Shown: piece by piece, positions 25,805-35,187 of the stretch
Layout: every line of letters begins with the position of its first letter
Numbering within the stretch: the stretch's first letter is position 1
From: Leptospira ognonensis
GTDB lineage: Bacteria > Spirochaetota > Leptospiria > Leptospirales > Leptospiraceae
Assembly: GCF_004770745.1 (NCBI RefSeq)
Contig: NZ_RQGD01000035.1
Span: forward strand, 186,001-250,000
DNA length: 64,000 nt
Direction of reading: 5' to 3'
Translations under genes and position numbers: made by a program
The notes under the pieces: generated by a model
Seen by the model: the letters and a program-made list of their open reading frames with translations, nothing else
Database searches by the model: none
Told to the model about the DNA's origin: nothing

Positions 25805-26653
25805 ATGAGCGATTTAATAGAAGAGCGAGATTTTTTTGGTAAAAAAATTGGAGGTCGGCATCCTTTTTTTCTCATCTCTGGTCCTTGTGTAATGGAAAAC
25901 AGAGAACTACTTGATCGAGTTTGTGGGGAAATGAAGGGCATTTGTGAGGATCTTGGAATCACCTACATTTTTAAGTCCTCCTTTGACAAGGCCAATCGAT
26001 CTTCAATTAATTCTTACCGCGGACCTGGTATTGAAGAGGGCCGTAAACATTTAGAATTTATTAAAAATAAGTATAATATTCCCGTATTAACAGATGTTCA
26101 TGAAACGATTCAAATCGATCCCTTAAAAGACGTAGTAGATATGTTCCAGATACCTGCTTTCCTCTCAAGGCAAACGGATTTAATTGCGAAGGCTGCAGAG
26201 ACCGGAAAATGGGTCAATGTGAAGAAGGGACAATTTATGGCTCCAGATGACACCCGTCATATCAAAACGAAAATCCAAGAATCTGGTTCAGAAAAGTATA
26301 TGGTTACAGAAAGAGGTGCCAGTTTTGGTTATGGCAATCTCGTTTTTGATCTCCGAGCCATTCCGATGATTCATAAGTATGATATACCTTTAGTCTATGA
26401 CGGAACGCACTCAGCTCAGCTACCTGGTGCGGCAGGAAATATTACAGGTGGTGTTCGTGAATTTATACCACATATGATGCGGGGTGCTGTTTCTGTCGGT
26501 GTTGAAGGATTGTTTATGGAGGTTCATCCTGATCCTGAGAAAGCACTCTCCGATGCGACAACTCAATATCCATTGGCAAAAGCTCATCGGCTGCTGAAGG
26601 ATTTACTTGAAATTGATCGGTTTGTAAAAACAAAAGTTTTAGGCATAGATTGA
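25805..26653 (+). CDS. kdsA: 3-deoxy-8-phosphooctulonate (Kdo-8-P) synthase
   Basis: The 282-residue enzyme shows FFLISGPCVMENRELLD, YIFKSSFDKANRSS, the GPGIEEGRKHLE loop, FQIPAFLSRQTDL, NVKKGQFMAPDD and LVYDGTHSAQLPGAAG, all typical of KdsA. It condenses arabinose-5-phosphate and phosphoenolpyruvate to Kdo-8-phosphate for lipid A/core synthesis in the cytoplasm. The C-terminal part has a PDPEKALSDATTQ segment, as usual. The position after pyrG and before lptC-lptA-lptB fits an LPS operon. Confidence 0.96.
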   Translation: MSDLIEERDFFGKKIGGRHPFFLISGPCVMENRELLDRVCGEMKGICEDLGITYIFKSSFDKANRSSINSYRGPGIEEGRKHLEFIKNKYNIPVLTDVHETIQIDPLKDVVDMFQIPAFLSRQTDLIAKAAETGKWVNVKKGQFMAPDDTRHIKTKIQESGSEKYMVTERGASFGYGNLVFDLRAIPMIHKYDIPLVYDGTHSAQLPGAAGNITGGVREFIPHMMRGAVSVGVEGLFMEVHPDPEKALSDATTQYPLAKAHRLLKDLLEIDRFVKTKVLGID

Positions 26654-26676
26654 TTTTTGAATCATCGTAAAATTGT

Positions 26677-27210
26677 ATGAGACTTGTTCTTATTTTGATT
26701 CTTGTTTTTTTGAATTGTAAGGATAAGAAGTACCTTCGTATCGATGATGAAAAAGAATCAGGGTCTATGATTTCCATGAGGGACTTTTCAAGGCTATCCT
26801 ATACTAAAGATGGAGTTTTAGAATGGAAACTTTTGGGAAAAGAATCTTATATTTACCCTACAGACAATCGTACGGTTGTTTATGGTTTTGAATTCTATCA
26901 GTATGATGGTGGAAAATATAAATCCTATCTAACTGGTAAACGGGGAGAGATCAATCATAGCACTAAATCCGTCCTTTTAGAAGGAGAGGTGAACCTAAAA
27001 ACAGAAGATGGGAAAATACTGAAATCGGAAAATCTAAATTATAATTTAGACGAAAAAACATTATCAACGGATTCGGAAGTCGTCATCTATTCTGATGGTA
27101 CTACGATACGTGGAAAAGGCTTAAGAGCCGATAAAGGCCTAAATAAATATACAGTTCTAAGACCAACGGCTATCACTGTTGGTGGCACAAGCCCGTTGAA
27201 AGAAAAATGA
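26677..27210 (+). CDS. lptC: LptC-like LPS export protein (lipoprotein form)
   Basis: The 177-residue protein begins with a short hydrophobic segment ending in a lipobox-like FLNC (C15). The rest is a beta-rich domain typical of LptC: tracts such as YGFEFYQYDGGKYKSYLTGK, VLLEGEVNLKTEDGKILKSE and DSEVVIYSDGTTIRGKGLRADKG, which match the family pattern of writing out repeated strands of an incomplete jellyroll. LptC links the LptBFG transporter to LptA in the periplasm. E. coli LptC is anchored by a helix; here lipid anchoring is inferred. It overlaps the next gene by 4 bases. Confidence 0.8.
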   Translation: MRLVLILILVFLNCKDKKYLRIDDEKESGSMISMRDFSRLSYTKDGVLEWKLLGKESYIYPTDNRTVVYGFEFYQYDGGKYKSYLTGKRGEINHSTKSVLLEGEVNLKTEDGKILKSENLNYNLDEKTLSTDSEVVIYSDGTTIRGKGLRADKGLNKYTVLRPTAITVGGTSPLKEK

Positions 27211-28616
27211 ATTATCTGGTCTATTTCATTCTACTAGGTTTTTTAACTCCCGTTCTTGGCATCTCCTTGGAACCAGAACTCCTTCGCGGTTCCAATGATT
27301 TGATGAAATCATTCAATCTCATTCCCTCGGACTTAAAGAAAGATAAAAAGAAGGTAGATAAAACACCGGTAATCTGGGGTGGCAATACTCTGACTCAAGA
27401 AGAACGCTTGGTAAACGGTTTTCAAATGAAAGCATTTATCCTTGGTGGTGGGGCCTACATCACACACAAAAAAATTCAACTTACTGCAAGAGAAATCGAA
27501 GTGATTGGGGATGATGCCTTGATCGGAAATTTAAAAGGTCAAGTGATCGTTGAGGATAAAGAAAACGGAGCCACATTGATCGCAAGCAAAGGTGTCTACG
27601 ATAAGATGGCAGGAACCGTGACTCTGGATCATAAACCCATGCTTTTGCATAAAAAAGATGGAAAGACGGTAAAGATCCATTGTGAGAGCATTGTCAGATA
27701 TCTGGAAGAGGCACGAACCGTTTTAACAGGTAAGGTGATAGTTACCTCTCTTGATTTTCGAGTATTTGGAGAAGACGCAGTTTATTTGGAAAAAGAGGAT
27801 CGTATTGATCTAACGAACGAGCCATTTCTATTTAGTGAAAATCGATTTCTGCAAGGCAAAACACTATCCTATTTTGTCAAACAAGGAAGCATCAAACTCG
27901 AAGGCGATTCAACAATTTATCAAGTTGGTTATGAATCGGAAAAAAAGAAACTAGATGAATCTAAAAAAAAGAAACCAAAGGAAACAGAAGTGATTTCTGA
28001 AGATAAATCTTCTTCAGAAAAAAACACGAAAGTTAGAATCCTTACGATTTTTAGTGGTGATACTTTGACTCATAAAAATAAATCGGGGAATACCGAATCC
28101 TCGACTGCCATGAATGGAAATGCCTTTATGTATAGATCAGATTCAGAATTCAAAGCAAGCGAGATAGAAAGCAAACAAAATAACAAACTCGTGATTTCTC
28201 GCGGGAACGTAACCTTTCTCGATAAAGTGAATTTTTACAGGATGGAAGGTGGATTTCTCGAGTATAGTAAAGAGAAAGGGTATTCCTATTTAACCGAAAA
28301 TCCTCAAATTTTTTTCTTAGATGAAAAAACTTTAGAAGAAAAAGGGAATTTAGCGGCTGTTTATATTGAAAGATTTGATGAAAAAAAAGAAGCAGTGGCA
28401 CGCGGAAATGTGCAGATACAAACACAGAGCTCTAAGGCGAGTGGTGAGTTTGCTACTTTTTACGAAGAGGAAGATAAACTTATACTCGAAGGAAATCCTA
28501 CGTTAACAAGAGACAATACGAAGGTTTCAGCTGGAAAAATTATTATATATCCGAACGAAGACAAAGCAATTCTCTCTGACGGACTTAAGGTGATAGGAAA
28601 TGACCAAAAAAATTAA
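27207..28616 (+). CDS. lptA: LptA/OstA-like LPS transport protein
   Basis: The 469-residue protein has a signal peptide ([14 protein letters not shown]) and several repeated OstA-type segments of jellyroll strands, such as [36 protein letters not shown], and [41 protein letters not shown] near the end. At 469 residues it is much longer than E. coli LptA (185), with at least two OstA domains joined by a Lys-rich linker (about 255-280). It probably forms or caps the periplasmic LPS bridge. Overlaps lptB by 17 bases, so translation is likely coupled. Confidence 0.82.
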   Translation: MNYLVYFILLGFLTPVLGISLEPELLRGSNDLMKSFNLIPSDLKKDKKKVDKTPVIWGGNTLTQEERLVNGFQMKAFILGGGAYITHKKIQLTAREIEVIGDDALIGNLKGQVIVEDKENGATLIASKGVYDKMAGTVTLDHKPMLLHKKDGKTVKIHCESIVRYLEEARTVLTGKVIVTSLDFRVFGEDAVYLEKEDRIDLTNEPFLFSENRFLQGKTLSYFVKQGSIKLEGDSTIYQVGYESEKKKLDESKKKKPKETEVISEDKSSSEKNTKVRILTIFSGDTLTHKNKSGNTESSTAMNGNAFMYRSDSEFKASEIESKQNNKLVISRGNVTFLDKVNFYRMEGGFLEYSKEKGYSYLTENPQIFFLDEKTLEEKGNLAAVYIERFDEKKEAVARGNVQIQTQSSKASGEFATFYEEEDKLILEGNPTLTRDNTKVSAGKIIIYPNEDKAILSDGLKVIGNDQKN

Positions 28617-29370
28617 AAAAGAGAATCCTGTTACCGTTAGCTTACCGACCAAAACTTTCAAGATGGACAATCTTGTAAAAATCTATAACAAACGAAAGGT
28701 TGTTGATGGTGTCAGTTTTTATATCAAAAAAGGTGAAATTGTTGGGTTATTAGGTCCAAATGGTGCCGGTAAAACTACGTCTTTCTATATGAGTGTCGGA
28801 TTTGTGACACCGGATGAAGGAACGGTTTTTATAGACGATGAGGACCTGACGAAGGCGCCTATGCATATTCGTGCGCAAAGGGGTGTCGGGTATTTGGCAC
28901 AGGAAGCTTCTATTTTTCGGAAACTGACGGTTGCAGAAAATTTAGAAGCTATCTTAGAAACCATGAATCTGCCAGGCGACGAGATCATTAGAAGAAGAGA
29001 TGAGCTACTCATGGAACTGCAAATTATGAGAGTAGCTAACCAGAAAGGATATACCTTATCAGGTGGTGAACGTCGAAGGTGTGAAATTGCACGTGCCCTT
29101 GTAACGAACCCAGACTTTATCTTGTTGGATGAACCTTTTGCGGGAGTAGATCCAATCGCGGTGAAAGATATTCAAAATGTGATTCAAGCTTTAAAGACAA
29201 GGGGCTTAGGAATTTTAATTACCGATCATAACGTTCGTGAGACACTTAAGATTACAGACAGAGCCTACATCATGTATAGTGGCCGCATTTTGATTTCAGG
29301 TACCGCAGATGATTTGATCAACGATCCCGAGACCAGAAGAATCTATCTTGGGGAAGATTTTAAACTTTGA
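28600..29370 (+). CDS. lptB: LPS export ABC transporter ATP-binding protein LptB
   Basis: The 256-residue ABC ATPase shows Walker [17 protein letters not shown] (about 50-65), a Q-loop near [16 protein letters not shown], the signature [16 protein letters not shown] and Walker [14 protein letters not shown] with switch histidine in ITDHNV. The first 25 residues are an extension not seen in short LptB proteins. LptB with LptF/LptG extracts LPS from the inner membrane. The stop is followed after 1 base by the rpoN start, an lptB-rpoN linkage also known in proteobacteria. Confidence 0.95.
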   Translation: MTKKIKKENPVTVSLPTKTFKMDNLVKIYNKRKVVDGVSFYIKKGEIVGLLGPNGAGKTTSFYMSVGFVTPDEGTVFIDDEDLTKAPMHIRAQRGVGYLAQEASIFRKLTVAENLEAILETMNLPGDEIIRRRDELLMELQIMRVANQKGYTLSGGERRRCEIARALVTNPDFILLDEPFAGVDPIAVKDIQNVIQALKTRGLGILITDHNVRETLKITDRAYIMYSGRILISGTADDLINDPETRRIYLGEDFKL

Positions 29371-29371
29371 T

Positions 29372-30793
29372 ATGAAGCTAGGAAATACTCTATCACAAAG
29401 ACAAACGCAGAAGTTGGTAATGACGCATGATTTACGTCAATCCATTGAACTCCTGTCTCTGTCCACCTTAGAGCTATCTGATAAAATACAAAATGAACTA
29501 TTGGAAAATCCGATGCTTGACGAGGTCGGATTAGACGAAAAACAAAAGATGCCTGAGTTATTTTCCTTCGAAGAAGTCAAACGAATAGAGAAACTCAATC
29601 ATGAAAAAAGTACAGATGTTAATTGGCAAGAATCGTATTCATTAGAAGGGCCAAAGAGTTACAATCAGGAGGCGAGCGATCGAAATCAGAAATATATTGA
29701 GTCTACAACGCGAGGTATATCTTTAGAAGAACATCTTCTATCCCAGCTTCGTTTGATCCGAATTTCTGCAAAAGAATATGAAATTGGCGAAGTATTGGTT
29801 TCTATGATTGATGACCAAGGTTTTATCAAACAAGATTTAAATGAACTTTCAATTGAAATGAAGTGTGCGAAAGCAAAGATTTTAAAAGTATTAAAGATTA
29901 TCCAAGAACTCGACCCCATAGGGATCGGGGCGAAAGATATTCAAGAAACACTCCTCGTTCAGGCGCATATCTTATATCCCGAGAATGTTGTCTTACACAA
30001 GTTGATTAGGGAGTTCTTAAGTGATTTGGAAAAAGTAGAATATAAAAAAATAGCCCGGAATTTGGGAGTGGCAGAAGAAGATGTCTCTCAACTCGCTAGA
30101 CTTATAAAGAAATTAGAACCATATCCAGCTACATTACACCAAGGAAAAAAAGTTGATTATGTTGTTCCTGATGTTGTCGTAAAACAAATTGGAAGTGAAT
30201 TCAATATATTCATAAATGATGAGTGGCTGCCAAAACTTTCGATTCAAGAAGAATATAAAGAGCTATTGCACACAAAGCTTCCCGCTTCCGAGAAGGAATA
30301 TTTTCAAACAAAATTTAGTTCTGCTCAATGGCTGATTCGATCGATACAACAAAGAAGACAGACACTACAAAGAGTTGTTAGTTCTATTATTGACTTTCAG
30401 GTAGATTTTTTTAGAGGTGGAATTACTAATATCCGACCTTTAACCTTAAAAGAAATCGCCGAAAAATTAAATCTTCATGAATCAACGATATCGAGGATAA
30501 CAACGAATAAATACATTCAAACCACTTGGGGCATTTTTGAATTAAAGTGGTTTTTTTCATCTGGCGTGAAGTCTACCGAAGGAGGCAAAGAGAGTTCTAA
30601 AAAAATCCATGAGATTATCAGAAATCTGGTAAAAGAAGAAGATGAATTAAATCCTCTCTCGGACCAAGATATAGTAGATTTAATGGAGAAAAAAGGAATT
30701 GAAATTGCTCGAAGGACCGTTGCAAAATATAGGAAAGTGCTCAGGATTTTACCTTCTAACCAAAGAAAAAGAATCAGTTCACTAAAAGGGTAA
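29372..30793 (+). CDS. rpoN: RNA polymerase sigma-54 factor
   Basis: The start at 29372 gives MKLGNTLSQRQTQKLVMTHDLRQSIELLSLS, the Gln/Leu-rich region I that contacts activators. The 473-residue protein has a core-binding domain (about 90-300), then the HTH with LKEIAEKLNLHESTISRITTNKYI and the C-terminal RpoN box region, here RRTVAKYRKVLRILPSNQRK in place of the canonical ARRTVAKYREALNIPSS. Region I and the RpoN box are both intact, so it should recognise -24/-12 promoters. A sigma-54 activator (ntrX) lies about 3 kb downstream. Confidence 0.95.
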   Translation: MKLGNTLSQRQTQKLVMTHDLRQSIELLSLSTLELSDKIQNELLENPMLDEVGLDEKQKMPELFSFEEVKRIEKLNHEKSTDVNWQESYSLEGPKSYNQEASDRNQKYIESTTRGISLEEHLLSQLRLIRISAKEYEIGEVLVSMIDDQGFIKQDLNELSIEMKCAKAKILKVLKIIQELDPIGIGAKDIQETLLVQAHILYPENVVLHKLIREFLSDLEKVEYKKIARNLGVAEEDVSQLARLIKKLEPYPATLHQGKKVDYVVPDVVVKQIGSEFNIFINDEWLPKLSIQEEYKELLHTKLPASEKEYFQTKFSSAQWLIRSIQQRRQTLQRVVSSIIDFQVDFFRGGITNIRPLTLKEIAEKLNLHESTISRITTNKYIQTTWGIFELKWFFSSGVKSTEGGKESSKKIHEIIRNLVKEEDELNPLSDQDIVDLMEKKGIEIARRTVAKYRKVLRILPSNQRKRISSLKG

Positions 30794-30797
30794 ACGA

Positions 30798-31763
30798 ATG
30801 CCTGTTCCTGGAATTACGGTTGAGACCATCCTAAAAGACCACGAAGACCTAAAACTTGTTCTGGTTACAGGAGAAGAAGGCCTCACCAATCGTATCAACA
30901 ATGCAGAAATTAATAGACCAGGTCTTTCCTTAACTGGATTTTTCGATTTTTTTGCGAATGATAGAATTCAAATATTTGGTAAAGGGGAATGGGCGTATCT
31001 AAATTCCTTGAAGATGGATGAGTTAACAGAGATTACTGATAAATTTTTTCAATTTCATCTAAACTGCATTATATATACTCATGGCAACCATCCCCAAAAT
31101 CAGTTTGTAGAAATGGCCGCAAAAAAAGGAATCCCACTTTTTGTGACTCCTATCTCAACTCACAGATTTATTACTTTAATTTCACAAATTCTTGATCGAG
31201 CCCTTGCTCCGCGTACAATGAGGCATGGTGTTTTGATTGAGGTTTTTGGTATTGGAACTTTGCTTACGGGTAGATCGGGAGTCGGGAAGAGTGAAACTGC
31301 TTTGGAATTGATTGAACGTGGACATCGGTTAGTTGCAGATGACATGGTCGAGATCCGAAGGTTGAGTGAAAGTTATCTTATCGGTTCCTGTTCCGATTTG
31401 CTTAGGCATCATATGGAAATTCGAGGTTTGGGCATTTTGAATATTAAGGATCTTTTCGGAGTCGGTTCGGTTCGAGATCACAAGCTGATTGAATTGATTA
31501 TTAACCTTAGAGAATGGGAAGAAGAAGGGGATTATGAACGCACAGGCATTGAGCAAGGCACGGAAGAGATATTAGGTGTTTCTGTACCTTTGATAGAAAT
31601 ACCCGTCAAACCAGGAAGAAATATTCCAATCATTGTGGAGACGGCGGCTATGAACCAAAGATTGAGAAAAATGGGCAAAAACAGTGCCAAAGAATTTTCG
31701 AATAAATTAACAAGTTATATTCAACAGAGTAAAATTGAAAAAAATACAATTAAAGATCAATGA
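30798..31763 (+). CDS. hprK: HPr kinase/phosphorylase
   Basis: The 321-residue protein shows the N-terminal domain and the catalytic part with Walker A GRSGVGKSETALELIERGHRLVADD (about 155-180), SCSDLLRHHMEIRGLGILNIKDLFG (the HPrK signature) and the C-terminal IPVKPGRNIPIIVETAAMNQRLRKMG. It phosphorylates Ser of HPr using ATP or pyrophosphate and reverses this. The next gene encodes HPr and overlaps by 29 bases. As leptospiras are not known as sugar-PTS organisms, the pair is most likely regulatory. Confidence 0.95.
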   Translation: MPVPGITVETILKDHEDLKLVLVTGEEGLTNRINNAEINRPGLSLTGFFDFFANDRIQIFGKGEWAYLNSLKMDELTEITDKFFQFHLNCIIYTHGNHPQNQFVEMAAKKGIPLFVTPISTHRFITLISQILDRALAPRTMRHGVLIEVFGIGTLLTGRSGVGKSETALELIERGHRLVADDMVEIRRLSESYLIGSCSDLLRHHMEIRGLGILNIKDLFGVGSVRDHKLIELIINLREWEEEGDYERTGIEQGTEEILGVSVPLIEIPVKPGRNIPIIVETAAMNQRLRKMGKNSAKEFSNKLTSYIQQSKIEKNTIKDQ

Positions 31764-32013
31764 AGATAGCACTGGACTTCATGCCCGGCCTGCATCTATG
31801 TTCGTAAAGGTGGCAGCTACTTTTCCATGTGATATCTTTGTAATAAAAGATGATATAGAAGTGAATGGTAAATCCATTATGGGCTTAATGATGTTAGCAT
31901 TAGGTGCAGGAGTTGAATTTTTTGTGAAAGCCGATGGAAAAAAGGAAGACGAGGCACTCGAAACACTGGAGAGACTAGTTAAAAATAATTTCGATATCGA
32001 TGTTAAAAAATAA
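31735..32013 (+). CDS. ptsH: HPr phosphocarrier protein
   Basis: The 92-residue protein is read from TTG at 31735 inside the end of hprK. It has the active-site TGLHARPASMFVKVAATF with His near residue 16 and the regulatory serine in VNGKSIMGLMMLALGAG, so both the EI and HprK phosphorylation sites are present. Length is typical. It works as a phosphate relay in the cytoplasm. Overlaps the hprK end and the ntrY start (14 bases), which implies translational coupling across three genes. Confidence 0.94.
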   Translation: MKKIQLKINEDSTGLHARPASMFVKVAATFPCDIFVIKDDIEVNGKSIMGLMMLALGAGVEFFVKADGKKEDEALETLERLVKNNFDIDVKK

Positions 32014-33826
32014 ATTTCATCTTCCTCGCGTTTCAGAAGAAACACGTTATTACTTGAGAGATGTATTTATTTTCTTAATGACGATTTCAGTTTCCGTAAC
32101 CCTTGCAGAGTTGTTTATATTTCCTTCCGAAGAAGAAATTCCATTTCCTACTAAGTTTGAAACTTATCTTTTACTACTCATTCCATTTTTCATCATCTCT
32201 CTTATTTTAAGTTATGTTTATAGAAATAAAAGAAATCTAGAAACGGGAAAAATTAGAAGCTCCATCCGTTACCGACTCACTCTTGCTTTTCTTTTCGTAG
32301 CCTTATTGCCTTCGATTCCGATTTTTCTTTTGTCTTCGAATCTTACGGGAAAACTGATAGAAGGATTTTATCGCGTCGACATATCAAATGCATTAAAATC
32401 ATCTCTTAGTCTGATTCAAGAATCTGAAAAACCTATCAAACAATCTTTACTTACAAAATCAGAAAGATTTATCGGTTCCTTAAAAATCAACCAGTATGAC
32501 AACTATTCTATCTTTAAGAAGGCTGTGGAAGTGGGCTTACTGGAAAAGGATCTCTATTACCTTGCCTTCGTAGAAAATAACAAGGTAAAGTATGAATCGA
32601 AAGGATTATTCAAATATCTTGAAAACGTTGAGTTTCAGCCCATTGAAGAATCGATTTTTAAGGGAGCAGAATTTAGTCTATATCAGACTGATTCTGCTTA
32701 CTATGTTTTAAAATATCCTTTGGATGATGTGATCACCATAATGATTGGCGCTCGTACTCATTTGGGTTTCGAGAAAGATGTTTTTAACATTGAGAGTGCC
32801 ACTTCCACTTATGATACAGTAAGACTATGGAAGGAAAAGATTCCTTATAGCATTCGATTAACCATTGGTATTTTTTCTTTTTCCATGTTTCTTGTGGCGA
32901 TCTTATTTTCTTTTATTTTTGCCCGCAAAATCTCGCGACCAATCATCAATCTTGCTAACGCGACCAAAAAAGTGTCCCTTGGTGAATCCGATGTTAAAAT
33001 TGAAATGTCGGAAGATGGAGAGATGGGAATTTTGATTGAATCATTTAATCAGATGGTTTCTGACCTAAAGTCAAAATCAGAAGAACTCATGCATACCCAG
33101 AGGATCGCCGCATGGAAAGAAGTTGCGCAAAGAATGGCACACGAAATCAAAAATCCACTGACTCCCATTCAGCTCTCTGCTGAACGAATCCAAAGAAAAT
33201 TTCAAAATCCGAAGACAGAAAACTTGGAAATTGTGATCAAGGACGCAACGGAAACTATCATTGGTCAGGTCAGGGTTCTGGAACACCTAGTGAAGGAATT
33301 TAGCGAATTTGCTAGAATGCCTGTAGCCGTACTGATCAATCAAAAGCTTAATCCGATTTTGGAAGAGGCAACCTTGCTTTTCAAGGAATCTACAGATATT
33401 GAATTTGAACTTAAGCTAACAGATCAGTTACCAGAGGTATTTGTCGATAAGCGGCTGTTTCTCGGCGTTATCAATAATCTATTAAAAAATGCTGTTGAAG
33501 CCATTCTCTCAGAAGAGAGCAATTCTGATGACGTAGATATTTGGAAAATGAGAAAAAAGAAGATTCGGATTTCGAGTAAATTACAGAGAAAGGCTCTAAG
33601 AAGATTTATCATTATCGATATCGAAGATACCGGGCCTGGATTGAAGCCAGAATTTAGAGAGAAAATATTTGAACCTTATTTTTCTACAAAGGAAAATCAT
33701 GGTTCTGGGATTGGTCTTGCTGTGGTTCAAAAAACAATAATTGACCATCATGGGCATATTTCCGTGGAACCATCAAGGTTGGGTGGATGTAAATTTAAGA
33801 TCGAACTTCCTTTGGGACAATCCTAG
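32000..33826 (+). CDS. ntrY: NtrY-like membrane sensor histidine kinase
   Basis: The 608-residue protein has four membrane segments (about 22-42, 53-73, 90-112, 285-310), a periplasmic sensor region between the last two, a HAMP domain (about 310-365), a HisKA domain with phospho-acceptor His in RMAHEIKNPLTPIQLSAERI (about 378-397) and an HATPase domain with NNLLKNAVEAI, DIEDTGPGL and GSGIGLAVVQKTI. This matches NtrY kinases. It should phosphorylate the response regulator encoded directly downstream. Which signal it senses is unknown. Confidence 0.9.
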   Translation: MLKNKFHLPRVSEETRYYLRDVFIFLMTISVSVTLAELFIFPSEEEIPFPTKFETYLLLLIPFFIISLILSYVYRNKRNLETGKIRSSIRYRLTLAFLFVALLPSIPIFLLSSNLTGKLIEGFYRVDISNALKSSLSLIQESEKPIKQSLLTKSERFIGSLKINQYDNYSIFKKAVEVGLLEKDLYYLAFVENNKVKYESKGLFKYLENVEFQPIEESIFKGAEFSLYQTDSAYYVLKYPLDDVITIMIGARTHLGFEKDVFNIESATSTYDTVRLWKEKIPYSIRLTIGIFSFSMFLVAILFSFIFARKISRPIINLANATKKVSLGESDVKIEMSEDGEMGILIESFNQMVSDLKSKSEELMHTQRIAAWKEVAQRMAHEIKNPLTPIQLSAERIQRKFQNPKTENLEIVIKDATETIIGQVRVLEHLVKEFSEFARMPVAVLINQKLNPILEEATLLFKESTDIEFELKLTDQLPEVFVDKRLFLGVINNLLKNAVEAILSEESNSDDVDIWKMRKKKIRISSKLQRKALRRFIIIDIEDTGPGLKPEFREKIFEPYFSTKENHGSGIGLAVVQKTIIDHHGHISVEPSRLGGCKFKIELPLGQS

Positions 33827-35185
33827 ATGAAAAAACTGATATATATATTAGATGATGAGAAAGAGATTCGAAAATCTTTACGTGCTATTCTCGAAGATGA
33901 AAATTATGAGGTAGAAGATTTTAGCAACGGAAAATCCCTACTCAAAGCTTTGAGCAAGGATAGACCTGCCTTAATTCTACTGGATGTTTGGGTGGGAAAA
34001 GAGGACGGATTGGTAATCCTTGATGAATGTAAAAAAATCTATCCTACATTACCGTTAGTCATGATTAGTGGACATGCAACCATTGAATTGGCGGTGAACG
34101 CGACTAAAAAAGGTGCCATAGATTTTTTAGAAAAACCCCTTTCTATTTCTAAAGTAATTGAGACTATCGAATCGGCATTACAAAAAAGCATCGATAACTC
34201 TGAAGAAATACCTCCTTTTAAATTAGAATATGATGATATTCTTGGGGTATCACAAGGAATCAAAAAAGTAAAATTCTCTATATACCAAGCAGCACAAACG
34301 AATGCCCGAGTGTTTATTTATGGTGAGAATGGAACGGGAAAAGAGTTAGTAGCAAAGGCCATCTTCCAAAATTCAAAACGCAGAGAGTTCCCATATGTAG
34401 AAATTAACTGTGCTGCCATACCAGAAGATTTGATTGAATCGGAATTGTTTGGATATGAAAAAGGAGCCTTTACTGGTGCAGCTGAACGTAAAATAGGTAA
34501 ATTTGAACAAGCTCACGCAGGAACACTATTCTTGGATGAAATTTGTGATATGTCTTTGTCTACGCAGGCAAAGGTATTGAGGGTATTGCAAGAACAAAGG
34601 TTCGAACGTATTGGCGGAAATGAATCGATTACTGTGGATGTTCGTGTCATTGCGGCGACCAATATCAGCGTCGAGGATGCGATTAAAGAAGGCAAGTTTA
34701 GGGAAGATTTGTATTACCGATTGAATGTCATTCCTATAGAATTACCTCCATTACGTGAGAGAAAGCAAGACATTCCTATTCTTGTAGAACATTACTTAAA
34801 AAAATCTATACTCGATAATGAACTTACTACGAAGACAATTGAAAGGGATGCCTTAGATCTTTTAACAAGTCACTTCTGGCCTGGAAATATTAGAGAATTA
34901 CGAAATATTTTGGAAAGGCTTTCGATTCTTGTTCATGGAGACGTGATCCGCGGAAAGGATGTTAAAGATACACTTCAGGGTTTCAAGAAAGCGAATGAAA
35001 TGGCAGAAAGGGGGGACCTCAAGCATGCAAAGGATGAATTTGAAAGACAGTATATCATAAAAACCTTACAAAACTTCGATGGCAATGTAAGTCGAGCTTC
35101 CAAAGCTCTTGGGATCGAACGTACCCATCTCTATCGCAAACTAAAATCATTAAATATCCAAGTGGATCAAGTGAACGAAGGTTAG
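33827..35185 (+). CDS. ntrX: NtrX-like sigma-54-dependent response regulator
   Basis: The 452-residue protein has a receiver domain (about 1-120; phospho-acceptor Asp in ALILLDVWVGKEDG, with K in FLEKPLS), an AAA+ domain (about 140-375; Walker A GENGTGKELVAKAIF, GYEKGAFTGAAERKIG with the sigma-54-contacting GAFTGA loop, Walker B GTLFLDEICDM) and a Fis-type helix-turn-helix (NVSRASKALGIERTHLYRKL, about 425-444). The ATG follows directly on the ntrY stop codon. It should activate promoters recognised by RpoN, encoded about 3 kb upstream. Confidence 0.93.
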   Translation: MKKLIYILDDEKEIRKSLRAILEDENYEVEDFSNGKSLLKALSKDRPALILLDVWVGKEDGLVILDECKKIYPTLPLVMISGHATIELAVNATKKGAIDFLEKPLSISKVIETIESALQKSIDNSEEIPPFKLEYDDILGVSQGIKKVKFSIYQAAQTNARVFIYGENGTGKELVAKAIFQNSKRREFPYVEINCAAIPEDLIESELFGYEKGAFTGAAERKIGKFEQAHAGTLFLDEICDMSLSTQAKVLRVLQEQRFERIGGNESITVDVRVIAATNISVEDAIKEGKFREDLYYRLNVIPIELPPLRERKQDIPILVEHYLKKSILDNELTTKTIERDALDLLTSHFWPGNIRELRNILERLSILVHGDVIRGKDVKDTLQGFKKANEMAERGDLKHAKDEFERQYIIKTLQNFDGNVSRASKALGIERTHLYRKLKSLNIQVDQVNEG

Positions 35186-35187
35186 TT

